A stretch of DNA of 64,000 bases from Phenylobacterium sp. GTDB lineage: Bacteria > Pseudomonadota > Alphaproteobacteria > Caulobacterales > Caulobacteraceae. Location: the NCBI RefSeq assembly GCF_016124325.1, contig NZ_WGNY01000044.1, forward strand, positions 1 through 64,000. Direction: 5' to 3'. The position numbers were made by a program, and so were the translations under genes. Below the pieces are notes generated by a model. It made no database searches. It was not told where the DNA came from and saw only the letters and a program-made list of their open reading frames with translations. Shown here one piece after another: positions 33,652 through 42,392 of this stretch (position 1 is the first letter of the stretch; every line of letters starts with the position of its first letter).

Positions 33652-35153
33652 TTGGCGCCCGGCTCCGCCAGCGGGATGCGCACGGTCACGCAGGTTCCCG
33701 CTCCCCTTTCCGCTTCGATCACGATGTCTCCCCCGAGTTCCGCCGCCCGCTCGCGCATGCCCAGGAGCCCCAGGGCCACAGGACCGTCCGCTTCGGCCGC
33801 GAAGCCGACGCCGTCGTCGCGGGCGACGAGGACGCAGGTCGTCGGGCCGATCTGGAGGTCGATGTCGAGCCGCTTGGCCTGAGCGTGCCGCGCGACGTTG
33901 GTCAGGATCTCCTGGAAGATCCGGAACGCCGCTGTGGCCACCGGCGCGGGCGCGACGGCCTCTTCCCGCACCAGGAACGCGACGTCGACGCCGCTGCGCG
34001 TCTCGAAGCGCCGCGCCTCGTCCCGGAGCGCCGCGGCGAGGCCCAGCGCATCCAGGGCGCTCGGCCGCAGTTCGGTCGCGATCCGCTGGACGGTCGCGAT
34101 GGTGCTGTCCACGAGGCCCATGGTCTCCGACAGGCGGGCCTCGACCTCGGCCGGGGTGACATCGGCTCCCAGATGGCGCCCCACCCAGCCCAGGTCCATC
34201 TTCACACCGGTCAGCAACTGACCCAGTCCATCGTGCACCTCGCGCGAGATGCGGATGCGCTCCTCTTCCCGCACGGCGTTCAGACGGGCGGCGAGGGCGC
34301 GCATCTGGCGGTCGCGAAGCAGCAGGTCCTCGTTGCGGCGTCTCAGCTCGTCTTCCTGGCGACGCTTGTCCGTCACGTCGCGGAGGATGGCGGCCAGGCC
34401 GATCGTTTCGCCGTCGGCCCGCCTGAGCGCGCGGGTGGATGACGACAGCACGACCGGGCTTCCGTCCTTGCGCAGGCGGACCACGTCGCCGAGCGACGCG
34501 TCGGGGTCGTCGGCGAGCGCCTCGGTCATCCGCCTGGTCTGGTCGGTCCGTTGCGCCTCGTCCGGCGCGCGGATCACGTCGTGGAACCGCCGGCCGACCG
34601 CCTCGTCCGCCGTGAAGCCGAAGATCCGTTCCGCCCCGGCGTTCCAGCTCTCGATCACGCCCTCGGCCGAGAAGCTGACGATCGCGTCGCGCGAGGTCGC
34701 CACGATGGTGGCCAGCCGCGCCTGCAGGTCGTCGGCGCGGCGCGTGGCCTGGCTCTCCTGCTCGCGGGCGATCGCATAGGCGACGGCCCGGCGCAGGGTT
34801 TCGATCGTGGCGTCCGACTTGCCGATGTAGTCCTGCGCGCCCACCGCCAGGCAGTCGAGGGCGGCCCTCTCGTCGTCCAGGCCGGTCAGCACGACCACCG
34901 GCACCTCGGCGCGGGCGCTGCGCAGCGCCGCGACCCCGGCGGGGCCCGTGGTGTCGGGAAGCCCCAGATCCAGCAGGACGGCGTCGAAACGCTCTCGGTC
35001 GATGGCGGTCAGGGCGTCGGCCAGGGTGCCCGCCGTCGCGACCTGGTTCTTCCGGCCCAGCGGGTCCTCGAGCAACTCGCGCATGAACTCCACATCGCTC
35101 GGGTTGTCCTCCACGAGCAGCAGCGATCGCGGCTGTCCGAACGTCGTCGTCAT
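33648..35153 (-). CDS. Histidine kinase, REC-PAS-HisKA_3-HATPase (NarX/UhpB type)
   Basis: The 501-residue soluble kinase has an N-terminal receiver with phosphoacceptor D62, a PAS domain at about 140-265, a HisKA_3 dimerisation domain with H307 in SREVHDGLGQLL, and a HATPase with N-box EILTNVARHAQ. HisKA_3 kinases phosphorylate NarL/FixJ-type regulators, here the one encoded directly downstream. An N-terminal receiver on such a kinase lets another kinase modulate it. It overlaps both neighbours by 4 bases. No membrane segment is present. Confidence 0.93.
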   Translation of the reverse strand: MTTTFGQPRSLLLVEDNPSDVEFMRELLEDPLGRKNQVATAGTLADALTAIDRERFDAVLLDLGLPDTTGPAGVAALRSARAEVPVVVLTGLDDERAALDCLAVGAQDYIGKSDATIETLRRAVAYAIAREQESQATRRADDLQARLATIVATSRDAIVSFSAEGVIESWNAGAERIFGFTADEAVGRRFHDVIRAPDEAQRTDQTRRMTEALADDPDASLGDVVRLRKDGSPVVLSSSTRALRRADGETIGLAAILRDVTDKRRQEDELRRRNEDLLLRDRQMRALAARLNAVREEERIRISREVHDGLGQLLTGVKMDLGWVGRHLGADVTPAEVEARLSETMGLVDSTIATVQRIATELRPSALDALGLAAALRDEARRFETRSGVDVAFLVREEAVAPAPVATAAFRIFQEILTNVARHAQAKRLDIDLQIGPTTCVLVARDDGVGFAAEADGPVALGLLGMRERAAELGGDIVIEAERGAGTCVTVRIPLAEPGAK

Positions 35154-35575
35154 GGCAGCTTCACGACCGTGAACCAGAAGTTCTCGACCGAGCTGACGAT
35201 GGACTGGAACGCGTCGAAGCCCACCGGCTTGGTCACGTAGCAGTTGGCGCCCAGGTCGTAGCTGCGAACGATGTCCATCTCGGCGTCGGACGAGGTCAGG
35301 ACGACCACCGGCAGCCGCCTCAGATCGGGGTGGCCTTTCAGCGTCTGCAGGACCTGGCGGCCGTCCATGCGGGGCAGGTTGAGGTCGAGCAGAACGAGGT
35401 CGGGCAGATCTGCCGGCGCCGCGAGCGCTCGCTCCGTCAGCAGGTTCACGGCCTCGACGCCATCCTTGGCCACCTCGATCGCAACATGCATCTTGCCGGC
35501 CTCCAGCGTCTCGCGCGTGAGGAAGGCGTCGGCCTCGTTGTCCTCCACCAGGAGCACGCGGATGGGGGCGGTCAT
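35150..35575 (-). CDS. Stand-alone response-regulator receiver (Rcp1-like)
   Basis: The 141-residue single receiver has E11-D12, phosphoacceptor D64 in VLLDLNLPRMDG, TSSD and K in YVTKPVGFD. Its closest relative in the window is the receiver at 27366. It is encoded between a soluble kinase and a membrane kinase, with start and stop overlaps on both sides, which suggests a phosphate shuttle between them. Confidence 0.9.
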   Translation of the reverse strand: MTAPIRVLLVEDNEADAFLTRETLEAGKMHVAIEVAKDGVEAVNLLTERALAAPADLPDLVLLDLNLPRMDGRQVLQTLKGHPDLRRLPVVVLTSSDAEMDIVRSYDLGANCYVTKPVGFDAFQSIVSSVENFWFTVVKLP

Positions 35576-38196
35576 GCGTCAACCTCCGGAACAGCCCTGA
35601 GCGTAAAGATGAATGTGGCGCCGGATCCGGGCTCGGACTCGACCCGTATCGCGCCGCCGTGCCGTTCGACGATCTGCTTGCTGATGGCCAGGCCGATGCC
35701 GCTGCCCTCATAGATCCCGCGCTCGTGCAACCGCTGGAACATCTGGAAGATGCGCTCGGCGAAGCGGGGGTCGATCCCGATCCCGTTGTCGGCGACGCGG
35801 AACTCCCAGAACCCACCCGCGCGCGTGGCCGTGATCGTGATGCGGGGCGGCGCCTCGCCGCGGAACTTCAGCGCGTTTCCGATCAGGTTCTGGAAGAGCT
35901 GGCCGAGCTGCACCTCGTCGGCCAGCACCTCGGGAAGCCCCTTGTGCTCCACAACGGCCTCGGTCTCGCGGACCTTCGCGCCGAGGGAGCGGACCACGGC
36001 GTCGATGACAGCCCCGGAGGACGTGGGGACGAGAGGCTTGCCCTGCGATCCCACGCGCGAATAGGCCAGGAGGTCGGCGACCAACCTCTGCATGCGGTGC
36101 GCGCCTTCCGAGGCGAACGCGAGGTACTTGTCGGCCTTCTCGTCGAGCTGGCCCTTGTAGCGCTTGGCCAGAAGGTCGGTGAAGTTCGCCACCATCCGCA
36201 GCGGCTCCTGCAGATCGTGCGAGGCCACATAGGCGAACTGCTCGAGGCTGGCGTTGCTGCGGCGAAGCTCGTCCTGGCGCCGCTTCGCTTCGGTGATGTC
36301 CCGCGAGATCGAGGACGCGCCGATCACCCGGCCGTGCGAGTCGACCAGCGGCGAAAGCGTCACCGAGACGTCGATCTCGCGGCCGTTCCGGAGACGGCGC
36401 ACGGTCTCGAACGACTGCACCTTCTCGCCCTGTGCGACGCGCCGAAGCAGGTCCTGTTCCTCGTTCGCGAGCCGCTTCGGTATCACCGCGCTCATGGTGC
36501 GGCCGATCATCTGCTTGGCGGCGAAGCCGAACAACGCCTCGGCGGCGCTGTTCCAGCTCGTCACGACGCCGTCGAGCGTCTTGCCGACGATGGCGTCCTG
36601 CGACGACTCCACGATCGCCACGAGGCGGCTCTGCAGCATCTCCGCCGCCCGGCGCTCGCTGACGTCGATCACCGCAGCCAGGGTGAACGATCCTTCCGGC
36701 GTCTCGATGGGGCTGAGACCGATCTCGACCGGAACCTCCTGGCCGTCCTTGCGCAACCCGAAAAGCTCGCGGCCGCCGCCCATGGCCCGGGCTTCGGGCC
36801 GCGCGAAGAAGCCCTCGAGATGCCGAGGATGCTGGCTCCGCGCCGATTCCGGCGTGAGGGTCTCGATCTTCCGGCCCAGCAACTCGCCATGGGCGTATCC
36901 GAACAGATCGTCGGCCCGAGCGTTGGAAAGCTGGATCAGGCCCTGGCGATCGACCATCAGCATCGCCGTTGGCGCGCCATCGATCACTTGCCGCAGCCGC
37001 TTCTCGTCGCGCTCCAGGGCCGCGTTGCGTTCGCGGATGGTCGCGTGCATCCGCTCCAGGGTGTCGGCCAGCACGCCGGCCTCGCCGGTGCGGCGGCTGG
37101 GAAGCCTGAGGTCGCCGGAATCGGCGAAGTGGCGGGCGGCCTCGGTGATCTCCACGATCGGGCGGCTGACGCCGCGGGCCAGGAAGATCGCCAGGGCCGC
37201 GCCGATGAGGACGGCGGCGACCGCCGCCACCAGGATCGCCCACCTGGCGTTTCGGGCCGCCGCCGCGCCGCCGGAGGGCGTCATGGTGATCACGAACACC
37301 CGGGTCGCGCCGCCGAGCAGGGCTGGGGCGGCCGCGGCGACCGTGCGCATTCCGCCCGGCGTCTCGATCTCTCTCGCCGTCTGGGCGCCGGTGGTGAGAA
37401 CATCGGCGAGGCCGGGGAAGTCCTCGGCCAGCCCCTTCGCGGCTCCGAATTCGTGCGCGAAGGCGCGCGCCGGGTCCGGGTGGACGAGATAGCGGCCCTG
37501 CGGGTCGACCACATACACCGCGGCGGCGCCGCTGAGACGCTGGAGGCGCTTCAGCGATTCACGCATGTCGACGTTGATGATCACCATGCCGACCGGCCGG
37601 TCGCTCGCGGCGAACACCGGGACGCCGGCGCGCAGGACCGGCATGTGGGGAACCTGGACCTTGCCGTGCTCGCGGTTGAGCTCGATGGACGAGACGTAGA
37701 CCTCGCCGGGCGCGCGGTTCAGCGTCTCGGTGACGTACGGGCGGTCGCCCTTGGACTGCAGGCCGGCCTCGGGAACCACATTCGGGGGGGCGTCGGGCTC
37801 GTTCCGGTCCACCCGCACCACTTCGCGGCCGCCACGCGCCCGGCCGATCAGTCGCAACTGCACGTAGGACGGCTTCGCCGCCATCTCGGCTTGGAACACG
37901 CGCAGGGTCTCCGCCAGCGCCGCGGGCGGCGGCGGCCGGCCGGCCTGCGAAGCGGCCAGCACCGCCTCGACCGGGGCGGCAAGGGCGACGGCCTCGACGT
38001 CCTGGCGGACGCCGCGGACCTCGCCGCTGAGATCCGACGCGATGCGTGCGGTCGAGGCTTCCTGCGCCTGGAGTTCGCTCTGGTAGAGCGTCGAGCGGAT
38101 GCTGAAATCGACGACGATCGCCAGGACGATCGCCGTGAACAGGGCGGCCGCGACGGCGGCGAGCGTGAAGCGGCGGGCGATCGTCACGCCACCCAT
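35572..38196 (-). CDS. Membrane histidine kinase, Cache-HAMP-PAS-PAS-HisKA-HATPase
   Basis: The 874-residue protein has a first membrane helix near 7-30, a large periplasmic Cache-type sensor (about 35-305, with VYVSSIELNREHG and VYVVDPQGRYLVHPD), a second helix near 312-335, HAMP, two PAS domains (about 400-525 and 530-650), HisKA with H660 in VASHDLQEPLRM, and HATPase. It is first in a four-gene operon and is the only membrane-spanning kinase of the cluster, so it is probably the external input. The kinase core closely resembles the one beside kaiC. A ligand cannot be inferred. Confidence 0.93.
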   Translation of the reverse strand: MGGVTIARRFTLAAVAAALFTAIVLAIVVDFSIRSTLYQSELQAQEASTARIASDLSGEVRGVRQDVEAVALAAPVEAVLAASQAGRPPPPAALAETLRVFQAEMAAKPSYVQLRLIGRARGGREVVRVDRNEPDAPPNVVPEAGLQSKGDRPYVTETLNRAPGEVYVSSIELNREHGKVQVPHMPVLRAGVPVFAASDRPVGMVIINVDMRESLKRLQRLSGAAAVYVVDPQGRYLVHPDPARAFAHEFGAAKGLAEDFPGLADVLTTGAQTAREIETPGGMRTVAAAAPALLGGATRVFVITMTPSGGAAAARNARWAILVAAVAAVLIGAALAIFLARGVSRPIVEITEAARHFADSGDLRLPSRRTGEAGVLADTLERMHATIRERNAALERDEKRLRQVIDGAPTAMLMVDRQGLIQLSNARADDLFGYAHGELLGRKIETLTPESARSQHPRHLEGFFARPEARAMGGGRELFGLRKDGQEVPVEIGLSPIETPEGSFTLAAVIDVSERRAAEMLQSRLVAIVESSQDAIVGKTLDGVVTSWNSAAEALFGFAAKQMIGRTMSAVIPKRLANEEQDLLRRVAQGEKVQSFETVRRLRNGREIDVSVTLSPLVDSHGRVIGASSISRDITEAKRRQDELRRSNASLEQFAYVASHDLQEPLRMVANFTDLLAKRYKGQLDEKADKYLAFASEGAHRMQRLVADLLAYSRVGSQGKPLVPTSSGAVIDAVVRSLGAKVRETEAVVEHKGLPEVLADEVQLGQLFQNLIGNALKFRGEAPPRITITATRAGGFWEFRVADNGIGIDPRFAERIFQMFQRLHERGIYEGSGIGLAISKQIVERHGGAIRVESEPGSGATFIFTLRAVPEVDA

Positions 38197-38520
38197 CCCG
38201 ACCGCCTGGCGGCGACTCCAGCGGTCATGCGTCCAAGTCTGTCCCGCAGATCATACGGCGGCGACTCTCCCCCCTACTCGGATTCAACCTATAGGGCATA
38301 CTCCGAGCGATTATCTCTAAAATTGCGACTCGATAGCTTCAGGTTTTCGAAGGCTCTCCTAATGCTATGAAAATATTCCACATTCTCCGCCGTCGACTTA
38401 AGGGTCGTATACCCCTCCGGTTGCGCGTCGCCAGGCTTCAATTGACCCAGTACGTCACATTTCCGCGACGAAGGCGATGCGCGCAATCGACAGTTCGTCG
38501 TTTGCGGGATTGAGGCTGAC
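38197..38520. other. Lower-GC intergenic region upstream of a kinase operon
   Basis: These 324 bases are clearly less GC-rich than the surroundings. They lie between the start of the Cache-HAMP kinase operon and the end of the REC-kinase pair, both on the minus strand. One 65-codon minus-strand frame is open here but shows no family character and I do not call it. The region probably contains the promoter of the four-gene operon. I see no hairpin repeat. Confidence 0.5.
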
Positions 38521-39621
38521 TCATGGTTGCAGATCGGCGTCGAGCGTGGCCGCGGCGGCCCCGCTCACCGGCATTCGAATGAAGAATTCCGAGCCGGCTC
38601 CGGGCTCGGACTCGCACCAGATCGCCCCGCCCTGGGCCGCCAGCGCCTTGCGCGCGAGGGTCAGGCCCAGCCCGGTCCCCGGATACTTGCCCCGGGGGTG
38701 CAGCCTCACGAGCGGGCGGAAGATCTCGGCGTGGTAGTCGGCGGGAATGCCGATGCCGTTGTCCTCCACCTTGATCACGCAGGTCTCGCTGTTGGGCGCG
38801 TAGGTGACCATGACGATCGGCGTCGGGCTTTCGTTGTACTTGAGGCCGTTGACGATGAGATTCTGGAGCACCTGGCTCATCAAGGCGGCGTTGCCGCGGA
38901 CCACCGGCGCCGGGCCGGCGATCAGCCGGCCGCCGCATTCCTCGAGATAGGCGACCAACTCGCGCCGCACCTCGTCGAGGACCGCGTTCAGATCGACATC
39001 CTCGATCTCCGGCGTGCGGCCCAGGAGCGTGTATCGGCCCATCATGTCGACCAAGGTGGCGAGGCGGCGCGCCGCGCCGTCCAGATGCGTCAGATGCTGG
39101 TCGACGCCGACGGTGCGGCCTTCCTGAAACGCCTCGCCGATCAGGTCGGTGAAGGTGCGGATCTGGCGGATCGGCTGGCGGAAGTCGTGCGCCAGCGCAT
39201 GGGCGAAGTTCTCCAGCTCGCGCCGCTGCTCGTCGATGATCTGCGCCTGTTCGGCTGACCGCGTCGCCCGCAGAACGGTCTGCCTGAGCAGGTCGGGCGT
39301 GGTCCGCGACTTCGGCAGATAGTCGCTGATCCCGCTGCCCACGGCGCGCGCCGCCAGCATCTCGTCGCCTGCGCCGGTGGTCAGGATCACCGGGAGATAA
39401 GGCAGGGCGGCGTGGATCTGCAGGCCGCAGGTCAGTCCGTCCAGGTGGGGCATGTTGTAGTCCACGAACACGCAGTCGAAGGCGCGCGCCTGGCAGGCTT
39501 CGACTGCACCACGCGGATCGGCCGAGGCGACGACCTCGGCGTCTTCGAACGCGTCGGTCAGCATGAAGCCCATCAGGTCATGCTCGGCCGGATCGTCGTC
39601 GAGGAGAAGGAACGTCGGCAA
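38521..39621 (-). CDS. Histidine kinase with N-terminal receiver, REC-HisKA-HATPase
   Basis: The 366-residue soluble kinase has a receiver with D8-D10, phosphoacceptor D54 in VFVDYNMPHLDG and K in YLPKSR, a HisKA domain with H145 in LAHDFRQPIRQ, and a HATPase with N-box LQNLIVNGLKY. The start appears to be TTG at 39621, because no ATG or GTG lies before the receiver's first strand (FLLLDDD) and a GGGGGAGAG Shine-Dalgarno precedes it by about 7 bases. It follows a short kinase gene by 2 bases. Confidence 0.88.
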   Translation of the reverse strand: MPTFLLLDDDPAEHDLMGFMLTDAFEDAEVVASADPRGAVEACQARAFDCVFVDYNMPHLDGLTCGLQIHAALPYLPVILTTGAGDEMLAARAVGSGISDYLPKSRTTPDLLRQTVLRATRSAEQAQIIDEQRRELENFAHALAHDFRQPIRQIRTFTDLIGEAFQEGRTVGVDQHLTHLDGAARRLATLVDMMGRYTLLGRTPEIEDVDLNAVLDEVRRELVAYLEECGGRLIAGPAPVVRGNAALMSQVLQNLIVNGLKYNESPTPIVMVTYAPNSETCVIKVEDNGIGIPADYHAEIFRPLVRLHPRGKYPGTGLGLTLARKALAAQGGAIWCESEPGAGSEFFIRMPVSGAAAATLDADLQP

Positions 39622-39623
39622 GG

Positions 39624-40343
39624 TCAGCTCTCCCCCGAGCGCTGCGCCAGGCGAATTTCGACGCAGGCGCCTTGCGCCTGGGGCAGGATGCGGACGTCGC
39701 CGCCCAGGCGCCGGACGACGCGGCGCGCCACGGCCAGGCCGGCCCCGACGCCATCTGTTTCGCGGTCGAGCTGGTGGAACATCTGGAAGACCCGCTCCTC
39801 CTGGCCGGCATCGACGCCGACGCCGCGGTCGGAGATGCGCAGCGACCAGCCGTCGCTTGCGCGGCCGCGGCGGATCTCGATGTCCGGGGCCTCGCCGGGC
39901 CGGGCGAACTTCAGGGCGTTGTCCAGGATCCGGCGCAAGGCCTCGACGAAGAGAACGGGGTCGGTGACCACGGGGCCCAGCTCGGCCACGGTCAGCCGGG
40001 CGCCAAAGCCGCGGAATTGCGCGTCGAGCTGCAGGCGGGCCGCCTCCACCAGCGTGGCGCAGTCGCAGGTCTCCGTGAGAAGCGGCCGGCGCTGAAGGCG
40101 CGAGCAGGCGCGCAGCTCGTCCAGCATGGCCTCGCCGCGGGTCGAGGCCGCGTCGATCCGCGCGATGAGCTCGCGCTGGCGCGCCGTGGCCGTCTCCGCG
40201 AGGTCGCGGCCGAGCAGCCCCGAGAACGCCTGCATGTGTCGGAACACGGCGGCGAGGTCGTGCGAGACGATGTAGCTGAAGTCGGCGAGCTCGGCTTCGA
40301 GCGCCGCCTTCTCGTCCTCGTCATGTGGCGCCAGCTCGCTCAT
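39624..40343 (-). CDS. Short histidine kinase without sensor domain
   Basis: The 239-residue product consists only of a HisKA domain (H28 in IVSHDLAAVFRH) and a HATPase (N-box RRILDNALKFA, G boxes SDRGVGVD and DGVGAGLAVA). The helix after the phosphohistidine has AAVF instead of the usual RxPL turn, an unusual variant. With no sensory domain, its activity must be set by a partner, most simply the receiver-kinase encoded 2 bases downstream. The start is the ATG at 40343. Confidence 0.88.
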   Translation of the reverse strand: MSELAPHDEDEKAALEAELADFSYIVSHDLAAVFRHMQAFSGLLGRDLAETATARQRELIARIDAASTRGEAMLDELRACSRLQRRPLLTETCDCATLVEAARLQLDAQFRGFGARLTVAELGPVVTDPVLFVEALRRILDNALKFARPGEAPDIEIRRGRASDGWSLRISDRGVGVDAGQEERVFQMFHQLDRETDGVGAGLAVARRVVRRLGGDVRILPQAQGACVEIRLAQRSGES

Positions 40344-40570
40344 TCGCGCTTCCACCCACTGGATCGTCGCCGATCGATCTGGAGCCGGGGTCGCCCGGCG
40401 CGTGGCAGGTTGAGGTCCGGCGGTTGAAGAACCTGTACCGTGCGCGCCGGTGCGACAATTTGATCGCCGTTCGGTGAGGGGCAGGTTGTCGCAGGCGCCG
40501 CTGCAGGCGAGGACGCCTTAACCATGGACGCGAGAAGCTGCAGCCTCCAACAAGCCCCGGAGGCGGTGTC

Positions 40571-41068
40571 ATGGGTTGGGCGTCGCATACGCAAATCATC
40601 GGTCCGGCCGATCTTGCCGACGAGCTCGCGCCGTCGCCGCGAAGGGCGCGCGCCCGGACGACGGAGACGCCCTGGACGCTCTCCGTGCTCACGGTCGACG
40701 ACGACGACGCCGACGCGTCGCTGATCACCGAGGCGCTGCGGCGCAACGAACGGGTCCGCCACACCTGCTCCGCCAGCGAGCCCGACCGCGCCCTGGACGA
40801 TCTGGTCCACGGCCAACTTCGGCCCGACCTGATCCTGCTCGACATCCAGATGCCCCGCGTCGACGGTTTCACCTTCCTCCGCGCGCTGCGGGAGGTGCCC
40901 TGGATGGCGCGCACCCCGGTCGTCTTCCTGACCACCTCCGGGTACGAGCGCGACGTGAAACGCGCCGGCCAGACCGACGCGGCGGGCTATATCGTCAAGC
41001 CCGACACGTTCAGGGAGATGCGCGAGCGCATCGACGATGTCATCGACCGCTTTGTGCTGGAGAGTTAG
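40571..41068 (+). CDS. Response-regulator receiver with N-terminal extension
   Basis: The 165-residue protein has a roughly 37-residue basic, disordered leader followed by a receiver with D43-D46, phosphoacceptor D91 in LILLDIQMPRVDG, T in FLTTSG and K in YIVKPDTF. It has no output domain. GGAGG lies 7 bases before the ATG. It is transcribed divergently from the short kinase across a 227-base promoter region and closes the signalling cluster on the right. Confidence 0.9.
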   Translation: MGWASHTQIIGPADLADELAPSPRRARARTTETPWTLSVLTVDDDDADASLITEALRRNERVRHTCSASEPDRALDDLVHGQLRPDLILLDIQMPRVDGFTFLRALREVPWMARTPVVFLTTSGYERDVKRAGQTDAAGYIVKPDTFREMRERIDDVIDRFVLES

Positions 41069-41112
41069 GTCACGGCCGGGCCGGCCCTAGCCCTTCCCGC
41101 CGGCCCCGCCCC

Positions 41113-41148
41113 TTGACATTTCCCTCGGCTTGTGTTCTCTTTTTGTTC
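41113..41148 (+). promoter_or_regulatory. Candidate LexA-regulated (SOS) promoter
   Basis: A consensus -35 hexamer TTGACA lies at 41113-41118, and a direct repeat GTTC-N7-GTTC lies at 41134-41148. That repeat is the LexA recognition site of alphaproteobacteria, here with a T-rich spacer (TCTTTTT). The site covers the expected -10 region, as in repressible SOS promoters, and ends 2 bases before the ATG at 41151. Confidence 0.7.
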
Positions 41149-41150
41149 TC

Positions 41151-41747
41151 ATGGGCGCACGAGAGCAGATGGCCGGGCGGCATGCCGCGGCGCTGGGGCG
41201 GTTGGCCGAGCTGGCGCTGGAGCTGGCGGGCGACCTGCAGGCCGCGGCCCTGGCCGCCGAGGACGCCTCGGACAAGGCCGCCCTGGCCGGCGCCTTCCAC
41301 CGCATCGCGCGCACGGCGCGCCAGTCGATCGCGCTGGAGGCCCGGCTGGCCCGCGACGCCGAGCGCGGCCGGTTCGAGGCCTGGGAGCGGGGCGAGACCG
41401 CCCGCAAGGCCGAGGTCGAGACGCGGCGCACGCGCGTGCGCCTGGCGGTCGAGCGGCTGATCTGGACCGAGCACGAGCCCGACGAGGCCGAGGTGCTGGC
41501 CGCCGAGTTCGCCGACCGGCTGGAAGAGGACGCCCTGGCCGAGTCCTTCCTGGACGAGCCGCTGGAGGCCCAGGTGACGCGCCTGTCGGCCGAACTCGGC
41601 CTCACCCGCGCCGGGGCGGTGCCCTACCTGCCGCGGGCCCTGCGCCCGCCCCTGCCCGAGGCGCCGCCGTGGATCCGCCCGATCGGCCTGGCCGATCCGC
41701 CGCCCACGCCCCCCAAGCCCACCTACCGCTTCGCCGACACCTCCTGA
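41151..41747 (+). CDS. Hypothetical helical protein behind a LexA-type site
   Basis: The 198-residue protein is almost wholly helical and rich in Ala, Glu and Arg for its first 130 residues. It then has an ARL.AELGLT-like segment and a proline-rich tail (PPLPEAPPWIRP). I do not recognise a domain. Charge pattern and size recall small DNA-transaction accessory proteins, but that is only suggestive. The ATG at 41151 leaves almost no leader after the predicted promoter, so the ATG at 41169, preceded by GAGAGC, may be the true start. The LexA box implies induction by DNA damage. Confidence 0.7.
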   Translation: MGAREQMAGRHAAALGRLAELALELAGDLQAAALAAEDASDKAALAGAFHRIARTARQSIALEARLARDAERGRFEAWERGETARKAEVETRRTRVRLAVERLIWTEHEPDEAEVLAAEFADRLEEDALAESFLDEPLEAQVTRLSAELGLTRAGAVPYLPRALRPPLPEAPPWIRPIGLADPPPTPPKPTYRFADTS

Positions 41748-41776
41748 CGGCGGGGGAAGGCCTCTGGGTGTTCAGT

Positions 41777-42241
41777 CTAGAGGTCGAGGTGCATGAACTG
41801 GTTGAAGGCGCTGGCCACATAGTCGCCGAACGCGCCGCCCGGGACGAAGCCGCGGCGGCGATAGAGCGCCAGCGCCGGCTCGAAGGCCTCGCCGCTGCCG
41901 GTCTCCAGGCTGACCCGCCGGATACCGCGCGCCTTCGCCTGCCCCAGGATGTGCTCCAGGATCGCCGCGCCCACGCCCTGGCGCAGGTGGTCGGGATGGG
42001 TGCGCATCGACTTCAGCTCGGCCGTTCCGTCGCCCAGCGCCTTCAGCGCGCCGACGCCGGCGATCGACCCGCCGCGCCAGGCGCTCCACACCGTCACCCC
42101 CGGCGCCTGGAGCCCGGAGAGGTCGAGGGCGAACACGTGGCCGGGCGGCGAATTGGCGTGCATGCCCGCCAGGTGCAGGGCCAGCAGCCCCCGCACCGCC
42201 TCGCCGGACAGGTCGTCTTCACGCACCTCGATCCCGTTCAC
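41777..42241 (-). CDS. GNAT-family N-acetyltransferase
   Basis: The 154-residue protein has the acetyl-CoA-binding segment LRQGVGAAILEHIL (R/Q-x-x-G-x-G/A type) preceded by the strand ELKSMRTHP. The C-terminal LYRRRGFVPGG is typical of the family's last strand. It transfers acetyl from acetyl-CoA to an amine of unknown identity. The GTG at 42241 is chosen because GGGGGG lies just upstream and because a longer reading would translate a dispersed repeat into a non-family N-terminus. Confidence 0.88.
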   Translation of the reverse strand: MNGIEVREDDLSGEAVRGLLALHLAGMHANSPPGHVFALDLSGLQAPGVTVWSAWRGGSIAGVGALKALGDGTAELKSMRTHPDHLRQGVGAAILEHILGQAKARGIRRVSLETGSGEAFEPALALYRRRGFVPGGAFGDYVASAFNQFMHLDL

Positions 42242-42256
42242 CTGTTTCCCCCCGAG

Positions 42257-42383
42257 CCGCTCGTCCCGGCGAAGGCCGGGACCCAGATCGCCGCTCGCCG
42301 AGGCGGGCCGGACCGGCTCCGAGCTCATCGCGTCCACCTCTGCATATTTCCATCTGGATCCCGGCGTTCGCCGGGATAAGCGG
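42257..42383. repeat. 127-bp composite palindromic element, copy 1 (CCGCTCGTCCCGG type)
   Basis: Its ends are CCGCTCGTCCCGGCGAAGG and the inverted CCGGCGTTCGCCGGGATAAGCGG, each a small hairpin with GGCGAAGGCC-like arms. ACCCAGAT and ATCTGGAT lie just inside. Copies of almost equal length are at 49086-49211 and 59083-59209. It lies just upstream of the GNAT gene. Confidence 0.85.
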
Positions 42384-42392
42384 AGCGAAATC

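Noticed and set aside
38289..38486. 65-codon minus-strand frame in the gap before the Cache-kinase operon
   Set aside because: No recognisable motif, no clear ribosome-binding site, base composition of non-coding type and location in a likely promoter region.
42242..42337. N-terminal extension of the GNAT protein
   Set aside because: It would translate the dispersed 127-bp repeat into a segment with no family match. The GTG at 42241 has a strong G-rich ribosome-binding site directly upstream.
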